The notes beneath the pieces are model-generated. The model saw only the letters and a program-made list of their open reading frames with translations. It was not told where the DNA came from and ran no database searches. Positions 36,112 to 47,343 of a stretch of DNA of 64,000 bases are shown here, one piece after another. Position 1 is the first letter of the stretch, and the number at the start of each line of letters is the position of its first letter. The stretch is taken from positions 15,336,527 through 15,400,526 of the forward strand of contig OX485808.1 of assembly GCA_950295325.1 (NCBI GenBank), read 5' to 3'. The position numbers were made by a program, and so were the translations under genes. Origin of the DNA: Polytrichum commune (lineage: Eukaryota > Streptophyta > Polytrichopsida > Polytrichales > Polytrichaceae).

Positions 36112-39100
36112 ATGGCAGACGACAATGGTTGCCCTCCCTGCCCTCCGCCGCGCAGGATAAGGCGGCTATGGGGTCCCAAGACGTACGAGCAGGAGCCTGC
36201 TCGCCATGCAGGTCTCCTCATCAATTCGCAGGTTGTTCATTGTCTTTTGTTTCTTCTTCCTTCTCTGTTTGATGTGAAATCAAAGCATATGATGAGCGGT
36301 TGCCTGCTCTTGAAGGAGTTTGAGGCTCTGATATTTGGAGAGCCCTAAAATGTTACTGTTAGAACTGCCGGTTCAGGGTAGGAGAGTGGAATTCGATGAG
36401 CGGTAGGGGTAGAGTCTAACATGGCTTTTCTGAAAAAAAATGTTGGGGAGGAATTGAATACTGAATTGGTATCTGAGAGGTGGTGTTAGTGAATTTCAAA
36501 TGAGTTGCGGGAGAAGTCTCTTGGAAGCAGAGCCTTATATTCTGCCCCAATTGGCATTCCAATGTATATGGCGGAGTCCTTTTGTTGGGATTCTATTTGT
36601 CCAGAAAAAAAGGCTGCTACTTGGTGAGAATGCGTGTTCAAAACTGTCATTGATGGCAAAACCATCCTGTACAATGTTAATCTCAAGCAGCTTAGCTGCC
36701 ATTGCTCAGGATTGCAGCTGCATTCAATGCACGAAATACAGTAATGGATGCAGGACCTTGGAATGGATCATCTAATGAAATTGAGCTCCAGGATTACATT
36801 GCATGAAGGTTTTCACAATGAGGATAGATACATTGATTCGTGATGAAGACGAATTATGCAAAGTTACTTGATTTCCCACATTTACTGGCATATGACTCAT
36901 GTGCAGCAATGTGGTTGCTCATTTAATGGGTTGCATGTAGCTTTCCAACATCATGACTACAGTGAGCATGGAATCCATGAGATGTTGTAGATGGGTATCA
37001 GAAATTCCTTTGCAAGAGAATGGAAATTGTATTTGGAAATCCAGGCCATATTTTTGTTTCCTTTTTCTCAAGGCCAGTGATAGTATGAAGTTCTGATTGG
37101 CAAAGTCAGTGTTGTGTATGTGAATGTCCAGGAACCTTTCAATGCAGAGCCCCCTGCTGCTGCACTGGTTAACTCCTACATCACACATGAAGACATATTC
37201 TACAAACGGAATCATGGACCCATACCTATCCTTCTTGATCCCTTAACGTAATGCTACCATCTTTCCCTAAAGAGTTTTCTCCTTTTCTCAGTGTAGAGTT
37301 GAATAGTTCTTGACTGTATTCTGTTAGGTTTACTCTAGATCTCTATAAGTCCATCACAAAGATTTATAAGCAAGAAACTTATATTGGCTGGGTGATGTGA
37401 AAGAAAGTTCTCTCCGGTTGATATCACTGACTTTGTTTGGAATTCACTTATAGTGACTTACAATATTTGTCATCTTGCAGGTATAAACTCGTTGTGACAG
37501 GACATGTGGAGAACTCTCTCTCCCTTTCTCTTGAATATATACAGTAAGTGGAGCCTAAGTTGCTGCTTTCAGTCAAGAACGTCTTTGATTTGGAGGTGCT
37601 TCTGAAACTGCACAATTGAAACAATTTTGTGGAATCAAGTCATGTATGTCGGTCTAGACATCAAGGAATTTGACATGGATCATGCACTGGGTGGAAGTCA
37701 ATGTCGACTTACAGTTAACTCGTCTTTGTGCAGGAACCTGCCAAAACATACGGTTGTGGCAACACTGCAAGTAAGACGCAGAAGTCTATTTGCACTTTTT
37801 TAGTTATGTGAATTTGAGTATTCCCTTTCTTTTTCTTGAGGATGTGGGCCATTTTATTGATGTCCGGTTTCCTGACAAAATTGAAACCGGAATAGGCATA
37901 ATCTTTCTTGATAGTCTTAATGAAGTGAGGGGATCTTAGATTTGCTTTGTGTATTTATTGATACGTATCATAATAATAATATGTATGTTATTATTATTAT
38001 TGATACAGGGGGTTCCAGTGTGCAGGAAATCGAAGAACAGAAATGAGTATGATACGGAAGGTGAAAGGTGTTGGTTGGGGACCTGCAGCTCTTGGCACCG
38101 GTACCTTACAACTGGACAATTCCCTGTATTGGATAGATCATACAGTGGATATGTTTGTAGCTACACTGATCATGTTCACACCCAGTTTGCACTTATGCCG
38201 GTATTTTTACTTGCATAGGCAAAAGAACTGGGTGTAGATATTCTAGTTCTTCAATGTCCTATCAGTATATCTTAAACATTGTGATAAAATCTGTCATTAG
38301 AGCCTCAGACCAATACGTGACAATGTAAGTTTTGTGGACTGCTGGGATCAGCTGCATGGACTGGAGCAAGGCTTTCAGACATTCTTAAATTGGCCAAAAT
38401 AGAGAATTGTTCAACAGTTTCAAGCTCAGGAGGAAGGCATGTTGAATTTGTCAGCTGCGACGTCTGTAAGGTATTCACTATGACTGTTTCTGGTTTATTG
38501 TGGTGTTTTCATGAAACCCACAGGACTTGCTTCCTGTTGATCAAGTAAATATTTCCAGTATATACGTTCCAAGTGGGAAGCTAGAAGTGACTTCGTTAGC
38601 TGTAGAGGTATTGTGGAGAATAGTGAAATCACTAGGGTTGATAAGACATCTGATATTTTTCAGGAGGAGGATGGAGGACCTTACAAGGCTTCTATACCCT
38701 TACTGCAAGCAACTTCTCCAGCGGCAGATGTTATATTGGTGTATGAGATGAATGGAAAGGTTCAAACCAGTCTCTTACTTTGTTGAGATATTGCATTTCC
38801 TGATCTTCAGATATTGATTAAATTCCTTGGAACTTATATATTGCATGCATGTGTGTTGTGTCATCAGCCGTTAAATCGGGACCATGGATATCCTCTGCGA
38901 GTAATTGTTCCAGGTGTCATTGGAGCACGCTCTGTAAAGTGGTTAGAGACCATAATTGTATCTAAAGTGGAGTGTCAGGTAAACATATGCTCAAACACAA
39001 AACTTTCCTGTTGGCTTTCAATTGACTACCATGCCTTGTGCTGTAAGTGATAGATATCATGGGTCCACTGAAGCAATTGATAAGCCTTTATTGATTAAAT

Positions 39101-40744
39101 TACATAAATACTTAATTTGCATGGAGTTCAGTGACAAAGAGCTCTTACATCTCAATTTTTGATCCAAATGCCTTGAAATTGATGTACATCATAAACTTGT
39201 CACAAAGAAATCTCCAATCCAAAAGCTGTAGACCTCATATGTTGTAGGTGTATGTCAGTCATGAAGGTATTCTCTGAGGAGCTTCTATCTGCCATGGACT
39301 ATGTCATAGGAACTAAAAAATCAAAATTAATCTTATGGCTCAACCAACTCTACCCTTTAATTTGTAGACTCAAAAAAAAAATTGTTGTTTTGGAAATTTC
39401 TGAGGTAGGAGAACCCAGCAATGAGCTTGTACATATTACTAAGACTAAGAAATATACATCAGAGGCCAGATAACAAGGATGATGTCTTTGGCAAGGATTT
39501 TGAGAAGCTGTACAACCCCATTGATGACAATTTTTTGAAATTATGTCTGAGACAGGGATTCTTCCAGCAAAGAGATTACAAGATGTTCCCTCCTTGGGTT
39601 GACTGGAATACCATCAAGTGGGAGACCAGATGTCCACTAATGGACTTTCCTGTCCAAGTAAATGTCCTGAACATAACTACCAATGCAAGCTTGATTTGGA
39701 CCTAACTCCATCCGCTTCCAAATTCTGTGTAAGCAAAAGTTACAAATGGCTTTTTTTCAAGATGTGATATTAGCTTTTATTGGAATTGTGGTGTTTGTTG
39801 TATTATGTGCAGAGTGTAATTTGTGAGCCGAAGGATGGCATTGTAGTGGAGAGCGGAATTATGGTGAGTACTGCTATAACAAGGGGAAACAGTAGATATG
39901 GTGGTTGAATGCTGAGTAGAAATGAGATTTGGAGGCAAGGATATTGATGTGTCATGCCAGTTATATATGCTCGGTTTGATTACTCGGACCTTATAGAAAT
40001 CATGTGGCAAGAGTATATTTCATAGGGTAAATGTTTGATGCATTTGACTTCAATGTCAGAGTTCATGTGAGGTCATAGTATTTGTCTTGTTAAGCATCTT
40101 TGCAGATCTTAACAGACAAAGAAGCACTTTTTATATATCAGAAATGACCAAAGTAAATCATTTTTTATTTTTTATTTTGCAGGTGAACTTTCATGGTTAT
40201 GCTCTAGCAGGGGGTGGACGTGGTATTGAGAGGGTGGAGCTGTCTGTTGATGGTGGGAAGAAATGGTTGGAGGCGCATCGACTACCCAAGGAAAAAAATT
40301 GTGCTCAAGGTCTTGATGAGGATCCTGACCGCCCTCAATGGGCATGGGTTCTTTGGGAACTCAAATACATCAAAGTTTACCCTCCAACTACTGTGATTGT
40401 GAAAGCGGTATGTCAAATTTCTTATCTTTTCTCTGCCTCTGTTTCAACATAGTAGTAACCTACTGTTGGGCAGTCTTTTGCCATCACAGATGAGTCTCTG
40501 ATGTATTATATATTTCTGCCTTGGTTTGCTTTGTCTTTGTTTGGCCTTCTTCACTCTGTAAAGATGCAATATTTATCACCCCATAGAACCCTCATGTCAA
40601 TGTTTGCCTTTTTTTTCGTAGGTTGACACCTCTGCAAACGTGCAACCTAAAGATGTTGATGAGATTTGGAATTTGCGTGGTGTGCTGAATAACTCGTGGC
40701 ATCGAATCAAAATTAATGCTCCTGAACCTAGATCCAACTTGTAA
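36112..40744 (+). CDS. SOX: Sulfite oxidase, molybdenum cofactor enzyme, complete, 12 exons
   Basis: Exons: 36112-36231, 37132-37247, 37481-37543, 37734-37770, 38019-38100, 38352-38470, 38664-38759, 38868-38978, 39556-39657, 39813-39863, 40183-40407, 40622-40744; all introns are GT-AG and all joins in phase, giving 414 residues (Arabidopsis 393, also 12 exons). The enzyme oxidises sulfite to sulfate with oxygen in peroxisomes and, like other plant forms, has no heme domain. The oxidoreductase domain includes YKRNHGPIP (Arg66, His68), the molybdenum-ligand Cys113 in [21 protein letters not shown] and [20 protein letters not shown] (212-231). The dimerisation domain includes [33 protein letters not shown] and [14 protein letters not shown]. 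The protein ends SNL, a peroxisomal targeting tripeptide. The start is the first in-frame ATG. Compared with typical plant forms the N-terminus is slightly longer and Pro/Arg-rich. No frame break was found. Confidence 0.96.
39239..39555 (+). other. Coding-like sequence inside sulfite oxidase intron 8
   Basis: Plus-strand frames in the intron between exons 8 and 9 give protein-like text ([20 protein letters not shown], then [20 protein letters not shown]). The second frame runs without a stop into exon 9. It is not part of known sulfite oxidases and is best seen as a retroelement remnant or chance frame. A cassette exon is possible but unsupported. Confidence 0.3.
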
Positions 40745-40996
40745 GGATCTCTAGCATTATAATACATACAATGTATGTCACTTTAAGCTTAGTGAGTAAT
40801 ATGCTGGCTACTTACTGGCTAGTACTATCCAGTGGCTGAATCTCTCCGATTGGAGACATGGGGTTCTCATATAGCGTATAAAATTCTATGTGACCAAAGT
40901 ATTCCTAAATTTATGGGATTCTTAATTCTAAGTGATTCTATAAGATGCCACAGAAACAAGGACCATATAAATATGTAAATATATATTGTTCTCCAG

Positions 40997-41123
40997 GTGT
41001 AGGGATTGCGGTGGTCTTGATTGGGCGAAGAATGCAGTTGAAAATTCTAAACGTCGATGTCCAGATCCTCCTGAGCATCAACATAAGCCCTCGCCAAAAC
41101 CTGATGTGCTGGATAATTTTTAG
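40997..41123 (+). other. Candidate alternative last exon of sulfite oxidase (127 bp)
   Basis: The stop of exon 12 is read from TTG-TAA, which lies within a good donor consensus (AACTT|GTAAGG at 40740/40741). An acceptor follows at 40996 (ttctccag|GTG). Splicing these joins TT to G, keeps Leu in frame and adds 41 residues: CRDCGGLDWAKNAVENSKRR, then a Pro/His/Lys tail ending DVLDNF and TAG at 41121-41123. This would remove the terminal position of SNL and hide the peroxisomal signal. The extension carries three Cys. I do not recognise it from another family. The exon is open in one frame only and has plausible flanks, but there is no transcript evidence. Confidence 0.45.
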
Positions 41124-41293
41124 TCTCATGTACAGAAATAATCCTTTATTCCTGCTTTCAATACACTTGGAAAGAATGGTGTTCCTTCTCAAATCTCTGC
41201 ATCTAAAAAATAGGCAAAGGTGTTACCTGCCTCTTCAGGTTGTCCTATTTGAAGTTCTTACACTTATTCCATGTCGTTGCACCTGATATGTAC

Positions 41294-41299
41294 AATAAA
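41294..41299 (+). terminator. Possible polyadenylation signal AATAAA
   Basis: An AATAAA hexamer lies 550 bp after the sulfite oxidase stop and 170 bp after the candidate alternative exon. Plant signals are loose, so this is only suggestive. Confidence 0.35.
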
Positions 41300-41810
41300 T
41301 ACAGTATACTGGATCCAGTGTGGCCCTTCTAGCCAAACATATATCTAAAATTTCAATTGTGAATGTTGAAAACCTGTACACACTAACGTGTTCAGAAGTG
41401 CTCTTTGCAAACTTCAGCGGTTGACATATTGAATTTAGTTGGATATATTCAGTAGTGGGTTGAGAATTTGGCACCAAATGAAACCCAATGTTCAACAACT
41501 TCAGCAATGGGCATTTCAGACGATAACAGTAAGATTAACAGTAAGATAATATTTATTTTAAGAAACTGGCACTAAGTTGACACACATATCTACATTGCTT
41601 TGTGCAATTAAGTTGCTCCACACAATACGTGTTGACAATCCACACTACTTTTCATTATTGTGTGTTCATTGCGAATGACACCTATCCATTGCCTCTCAAT
41701 AAACAAGAAACTATAATCATGTTGCCTTATGAACATGAATCAATCAGGAGCTCTCTTGGTCATCTAGAAGATTACTTGTTGCAACCAGTTGATTTGCAGT
41801 GGTGTATACC

Positions 41811-41848
41811 AACACCGGTGATCTAGTGGTAGAATAGTACCCTGCCAA
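41811..41848 (+). pseudogene. tRNA-Gly(GCC) 5'-half remnant
   Basis: The segment ACACCGGTGATCTAGTGGTA, then gaatagtaccctgcca, matches the 5' half of plant tRNA-Gly(GCC): acceptor strand, D-arm with A-box (TCTAGTGGTAGAA), anticodon stem and GCC. After the anticodon loop the sequence diverges and no B-box (GGTTCGANTCC) follows, so it cannot be a working tRNA. It may be a tRNA-derived retrosequence or SINE head, or a truncated tRNA gene. It lies about 150 bp upstream of the LINE ORF1 region. Confidence 0.75.
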
Positions 41849-41996
41849 TAAAGACCCACTCATTTGGAGAGAGGTGGAGCTCCGTGAAAACCAGGTGAGT
41901 TTTAGTTTTCCAGGAAGAATGCAAGAATGCAAGATTGCTTGCAGGTAGAGAGGTATCAAGGATTGACGTAGCTACAATGGGATTGTTGAATGCATT

Positions 41997-43353
41997 GTGC
42001 CATCAATGACTACCCTTGTCGCCCAGTTGGAGTACTCTAGCTGTGATGCTTGGAGTCGAAAGGTTTATGAGAAGAAGGACAACGGCTGCCAAGAGACGCT
42101 TGAGCCACATTGCACCCTAGATGCATCAACTCGCCCCCACAGTAGCAGATCACATATGCAGGTAGGAGTGGACAACCCTCCAAAGCCAGCAGCCAAATCG
42201 ACAAACTCGCCAAAGATACACACTTCCACAACCCCTTCATCACAAACACCACATAGTGCCATGGAGAGCGCACCACACAACGGGCCCGAGCCGCTTGCAA
42301 CAAATCAAGAAGACAACTGCAAGTTAATGATCAAGATCTTGGACGCTTTCTTGGCAACACTACGCTCCAACTATGCAACCAAAGCAGATTTGTCCCTCTT
42401 TGGGAGAATACAAGGTAAGCATCCCGGGCTCAGAGCCCTCCCAGCTTGGGCCCGAGATACACTCCACCCATCCCTAGCACTACTTTCATTAAAGGCTAAC
42501 AATATGTTTGAAGTTACCTTCAAGTTCCCAGAAGGCATGATCCATGCACTAGCTCAAGCGGAGCTCACTTGCGAGACAACAACAATCTCCTTTTCCAGTT
42601 GGCGTCCACACTTTGATTCAAAGGCCCCACACGCAGAGGACCGATTAGACTACCATGTTTGGGTACAAATAGTTGACTTATGCCAAATTCTAAGGGAAAA
42701 CACATTCCTCAAGACCATAGGGGAGAAAATTGGGCAAGCTATCGCAATCGACAATTTGGATGCTTACCGGGCCAAGTTTTTTGGACCACAAGTCTGACTC
42801 CTCATCCGTGATCGGAACACATTACCACACACGGCTGTCCTACCAAGGCTAGACGGTGAAGGAGTAGTCGAATACACACTCGAATATAGCGGTTTACCAA
42901 ACCAATATGGAAGATGTCGGTCGAGGGAGCATTAGGTACGTCACTGTCCAAAGAAGGATACTCATTGGAAGAGGCGGAGTTCCCTGTTCAGACCTTCAGC
43001 AATAGATTCTAGGAGAACGCGCATACCTGCACAAGACACCACAAACCCTTCACCTTCCGCAACTGAACTAGTGAAGCCCCTCTCAAGAGAGAAAACACAA
43101 CCAGAAGCAACTACCGTACCTAAACCAAAGATGCAACCAAAGCCGAAGGTTGAAGATAACATCAACCCAACATTACAACTCGATGAGGAAAATTTTCCAA
43201 AACTCCAATCACCCCCCATAGAAGAGTCCATCCAACCAACCCTCAACTACACAGGTATCGAGGCAGAAACCTCACCCAACTTTCATTTGGCGTACGAAAC
43301 CCGCGTCGGAATAAGTGCCTACAAACAAAGGAAAGGAAAAATTCAAGCCTCAT
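41997..43353 (+). pseudogene. LINE ORF1 remnant (DUF4283 domain and CCHC remnant)
   Basis: The frame runs 41997-42797 (266 codons), then continues in neighbouring frames after stops. Residues 150-265 contain the DUF4283-type nucleic-acid-binding core of plant LINE ORF1 proteins (FGRIQGKHPGLRALPAWARD, then NNMFEVTFKFPEGM and HVWVQIVDL). At about 42905-42965 a degenerate zinc knuckle is seen (YGRCRS followed by a stop, then RHCPKK): the first Cys pair is damaged. The tail (43071-43353) is Pro/Lys-rich. ORF1 proteins bind element RNA. This one cannot give a full product. Confidence 0.8.
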
Positions 43354-43989
43354 AGTAGCAAAAGCAACGAATCAACACCCATCATGCGACAAAGATATTG
43401 TACAGGTTGCCTCGCGGATGACTTCTGAACAGCTCTGGGCATGCCCAATACACCGCATTCCAACATAAAAACACTATGGGTCATTCCCTTTCTCACCAAG
43501 GTGCAGGAGCAGGCGGAGTCTTTGGTGCACAAAAGCTCCCAATCATTTACCACAATAGCGTTGGTGCACATTGCGGAATTCCTCGCTGGAATCCCATGGA
43601 CAACATCATGGGCAAGCCAACACGTGGTGAATGAAGTATCACAAACCCTGCATAAAGTTCTCATCTTCAACAACAATCTCTTTAACCCATTTCAAAAATG
43701 GACTGAAGGGCAATGGTACTCCCATTGAACATCAAGCACCAAAGGTATATATGCACAATGTACGTTAGTGTGGCGGTCCAAAAATCCAAAGTCAAAATAC
43801 GCAAAGGCCAAAAATTCGGGTGGCAGCAAGTCCCAACTGAGATACATGCATTACTCACCGGCCACAAAATGGATGAAATCCAAGCGGCATAGGAGGGTCA
43901 ATACTATTGGGAGGAGATAACAAGCACATGCTCAACTGGCTCCCTTAGACCCTCCCAAGCCTGCCCGGATGCTTCCAACAACCCATTTT

Positions 43990-44790
43990 CAATCTTGTCC
44001 GAGGAGGAGGCGTACTCCTCTTGAACCTCCATGCCCTTGCATGAAAGGTGACAAGATCACCATAGCAACCCTGAACACCCGATGTCTGGGCCAAGGCTTT
44101 GCATGGAGGCAGAAACGCAAAGAAATTAAAAACCTTTTCAAACAAACAACACCAAGCACAAATATTCTTTTACTCCAAGAAACGAGAATCCTTGAGACAA
44201 CATGTCTCAAATAAACAAGATTTGTGCAATTCCAAGGGGTCTCTAGCCTATGGAATGAAGGTGCTTTCTCAACACAAACTGGCCGGTTTAAGGGCGGGAC
44301 ATGCATAGTGCTATTGGAAAGAATGGCGACCTCCATCACTCATCATGGCGTCCTATACCTAGGCAGAGCACAGTATGTTACCCTTAACCTTAGCTATTGT
44401 CTGCAACTTGGTATCATCAATGTACACGGTTTTCATCATACCGGTCCACAAGCAATGTTGTGGTACCACCTGGTCCACGCAGAGCTCCCTGAGGTAGGAT
44501 GGCTCTTTGCGGGAGACCTCAACAATATCAAAAACTCCAGAAACAAACAAGGAGGCTCATCCAAAACAAACATCGACACTTGAGAATTGGAAGCATGGAA
44601 CAAACTCCTCACGAGGTTGCGTGTCTAAGATGCATTCAACCTTGGGGCCTTCTTCCGCCAAACCGATAAAGCATTCACCTGGACAAACACACACAATGAT
44701 GAAACCATGATACAATCTAGAATAAATAGGATATACATAAACCCTGATAGAAAACATCGAGGGTACCACAAAGATATTACCGACCTTACT
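43990..44790 (+). pseudogene. LINE endonuclease remnant
   Basis: Broken plus frames carry the endonuclease motifs in order: ITIATLNTRCLGQGF, ILLLQETRI, FKGGTCIVLLE, LGIINVHGF, WLFAGDLNNIKNS (catalytic GDLN) and FTWTNTHNDETMIQSRINRI. This domain nicks the genomic target in L1-type elements. Stops at about 44212 and 44581 and later breaks make it non-functional. Confidence 0.85.
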
Positions 44791-45244
44791 TGTCACAACC
44801 CTTGCTAGCCCCCTTTGACCATCTTGCCAATTTTCATTCCTAGCAAAGGTTACGAGCGCTAACCCTTCGCATTCCGCCATGCTAATGGATAGCTCCTCTG
44901 ACCCCGGACCTTATAGTTCATAGGAGGGAACCAACCCTCCTACTTTGCATTCGGGACTCACCCCTTAATCCGTAACCCATTTCCACATATGGACTTCCAT
45001 CCATGGAAATCCAATCCTATGTTGATCATCGCATTGCCGGAGCAACACTACAACAACCCGAAGCATACTAGGCAACTATGGCCTCACAATGGGCCAAAAC
45101 CCATGGAGGTTGTGCCGTTCCGCCTCGGGTGGGTGAGGCCACACCACCTCACCCATATAAGCCTCTAGGACTCTACGCGGGGCCCCTACCCCACCGTCAA
45201 GAAACCTCTTGTCTCTCTACCAGAGCCCAACATTTTCCTTTCTA

Positions 45245-45555
45245 ATTGCACCCATGCCCAGACCATGCCCATCAGCAGCGACCTATGCCCACCCATGCCC
45301 ACCCATAGCATGACATGTGCCCACCCATGCCCACCCATGCTATTCAAATTGCGCCCATGTATTCAAAAATTATGTAATATGTATTGTGTAATTGTATAAT
45401 TGTGTAATTGTGCCCCACCCATGCCCACCCATGAACAATAATATCGCAGCCATGCCCACCCATGCCCGCCCATGAACAATAATATTGCACCCATGCCCAC
45501 CCAAAACCCATGGGCATGGGTGGGTATGGGCACGGGCATGGGCATGGGTATGGAC
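45245..45555. repeat. CCCATGCCCAC minisatellite with an inverted arm
   Basis: Positions 45245-45500 contain many CCCATGCCCACC-type units interspersed with a duplicated segment (atgaacaataatat...gcacccatgcc). Positions 45505-45555 hold the complementary GGGCATGGGTGGG words, so the locus can fold back on itself. Confidence 0.85.
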
Positions 45556-45612
45556 GCCCAATGTAGGGCTCTGCTCTCTACCAAGAGTTGGGGCCAAGTA
45601 GACATTTTCCCT

Positions 45613-45871
45613 TATCACTATATTCGTTAATTTGGGATTTTTTCGGCATTTTGAGACAATTACAAATATAAGAACATGGATAAAATCACACAAATATTGG
45701 AGAATGTTGTAAGATGCAAATACTTTGAAGCGGGTGTTCATATCAAGAACCCAATTAAGAACTCATATCAAGATGGTTTAGGTAGGACGACCCAAACATT
45801 AGACCATGTTGTTGTGGTCCATATATTAATTTGAGACAAGAGAAAGTCTCAAATTAACGAATATAGTGATA
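45613..45871. mobile_element. TA-flanked MITE, 255 bp
   Basis: The body is 45615-45869, flanked by TA. The left terminus TCACTATATTCGTTAATTTG and the reversed right terminus TCACTATATTCGTTAATTTG are identical over 20 bp. This fits a young Tc1/mariner-like non-autonomous element. No coding capacity is present. Confidence 0.8.
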
Positions 45872-45872
45872 A

Positions 45873-46083
45873 CAGTTGCATCTCATGTCGAAGGCCGAAT
45901 TCTTGACTAGGATTTAATCTAACTTATCAATGGTAATCACCACAATTGCATCTCTTGTCAAAGTCTGAATTCGAGATTAGGATTTTATCTGAATTGTGAA
46001 TTGGTAACCATTCCAGTTGCATCTCATGTCGAAGGCCAAATGCTTAACTAGGATTTGATTTAACTCATATGTTGTAGCAACAT
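45873..46083. repeat. Three tandem units of about 71 bp
   Basis: Units start at 45873, 45943 and 46014, each with (c)a(g/a)ttgcatctcNtgtc, then gaattc or a variant, then actaggattt. The array begins a few bases after the MITE at 45615-45869. Confidence 0.85.
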
Positions 46084-47343
46084 TGGATTGCAGATCTATT
46101 TGCAAAAACCTCTTTGGGAAAACAAAATTGATAGATGGGAAAGGAGAGACGAAACTTGGGTACACCAAGCTTTTTTATAGAAGCCAAGCTCTCGAATGGT
46201 TGAACGTGCACTCTCTATATCAAGATGTTCTCTCCTTTATTTTTAATTTCTCTTGGTGTTGTTTGAGCTCTTAACCAATGCACACCAAGGGCATGTCTTG
46301 GTGAAGAGCAAATTGAACAGGTGGACCTCGACATCGATTACAAATTCTAGTGTACCTACATTCTTCTCACATACAAACAAATGCTCAAGCTTGCAACTGA
46401 TAGGCAACATAATCTAGTGCAAAAATACACAATCCTAGTCCGAATCCACAACAAATAAGACTAAAGAATACGGCTTCCATGTTGACAAAATTTGGAAGCA
46501 ATAAGCATCTCATCAACCAAAAAATCAACATTATCTCTCCAGAGTCCCAATCCCTTGGGAGGGATCTTGGATTCTTTGAGTTCACCCACAACAACTCAAT
46601 AAAATATGGTTGGGGTATTGCTTCACCTCACCTCTGTGTCTTGCAACAAGCTACAACCAACAACACATTTTTGCAGCAAAACGGTGCACAAGAATGCAAA
46701 ATCTCCCTCCATATGCTCATTGTCTTATATGGGCTTTGGAATTTATGGCGACGTGCAGTGCATCACAAACCTCCACACGGCATTTTGCACTCCATTGGAA
46801 ATCAAATGCGTTCCGTGAATGTGTCAATGCCATCATAGCCCTCTTTGCTCCTTCCTTTGTAATCTTCTCCGTTTGACACTTCCCCCTTGTTCAACTCCAA
46901 TTTTTAATTTGTCCTTCCTTAATTCATCCACCCCCTCTTTTCGGGTTGCAAGCCTTCTCCTTCGATTCCAATGGCCAAAACCTAGAAGCAAGTTGCCAAA
47001 TAAACATGCAGTGGGTTGGAGCTTTGGTCAAGGGTGTGAAACATATGGACAATGACCAAAACTAAGATGCAAGGTGGTCTAATTAATTTGCATGCAGTTG
47101 CCCATTGATTGAATTTAGAGCTGGCAACTAAGAAATGAATATAGAGAGCAACTTGAACGTCAAATCATCCAGGGGGTTCCCCAAATAGTAGTGGAGGTGT
47201 CATCTATGGTTGTTGCAAAGACTGACTTAGTACAAACCTTCTTTTGCGCTCTTTTATTGCCTCAGCTGATGTGTTGTCAATGTTTCCAGGTCAACCTGGC
47301 TTGGATAGACCTCAGCCTTTTGACAATTAACATTCCCACCAGA
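46084..47343. other. Intergenic DNA, no gene recognised
   Basis: Short frames without domains. Nothing further could be supported. Confidence 0.45.

Larger units (their letters stand above)
41997..45110 (+). mobile_element. Decayed plant LINE (L1-type), 5' part only
   Basis: The order ORF1 (DUF4283-like domain plus damaged zinc knuckle), linker, then an apurinic/exonuclease-type endonuclease is that of plant L1-like LINEs. Multiple stops interrupt it (for example at 42798, 42931, 43353, 43726, 44212 and 44581). No reverse transcriptase follows; recognisable sequence ends near 45110. No poly-A tail or target duplication was found, so the boundaries are approximate. Confidence 0.8.

Noticed and set aside
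41811-41899. Intron-containing functional tRNA-Gly
   Set aside because: No B-box or T-arm is present after the anticodon. The weak ACCAGGTG match near 41893 is not enough for an acceptor stem.
42037-42303. Minus-strand ORFs over LINE ORF1
   Set aside because: Antisense frames of the recognised DUF4283-type ORF1.
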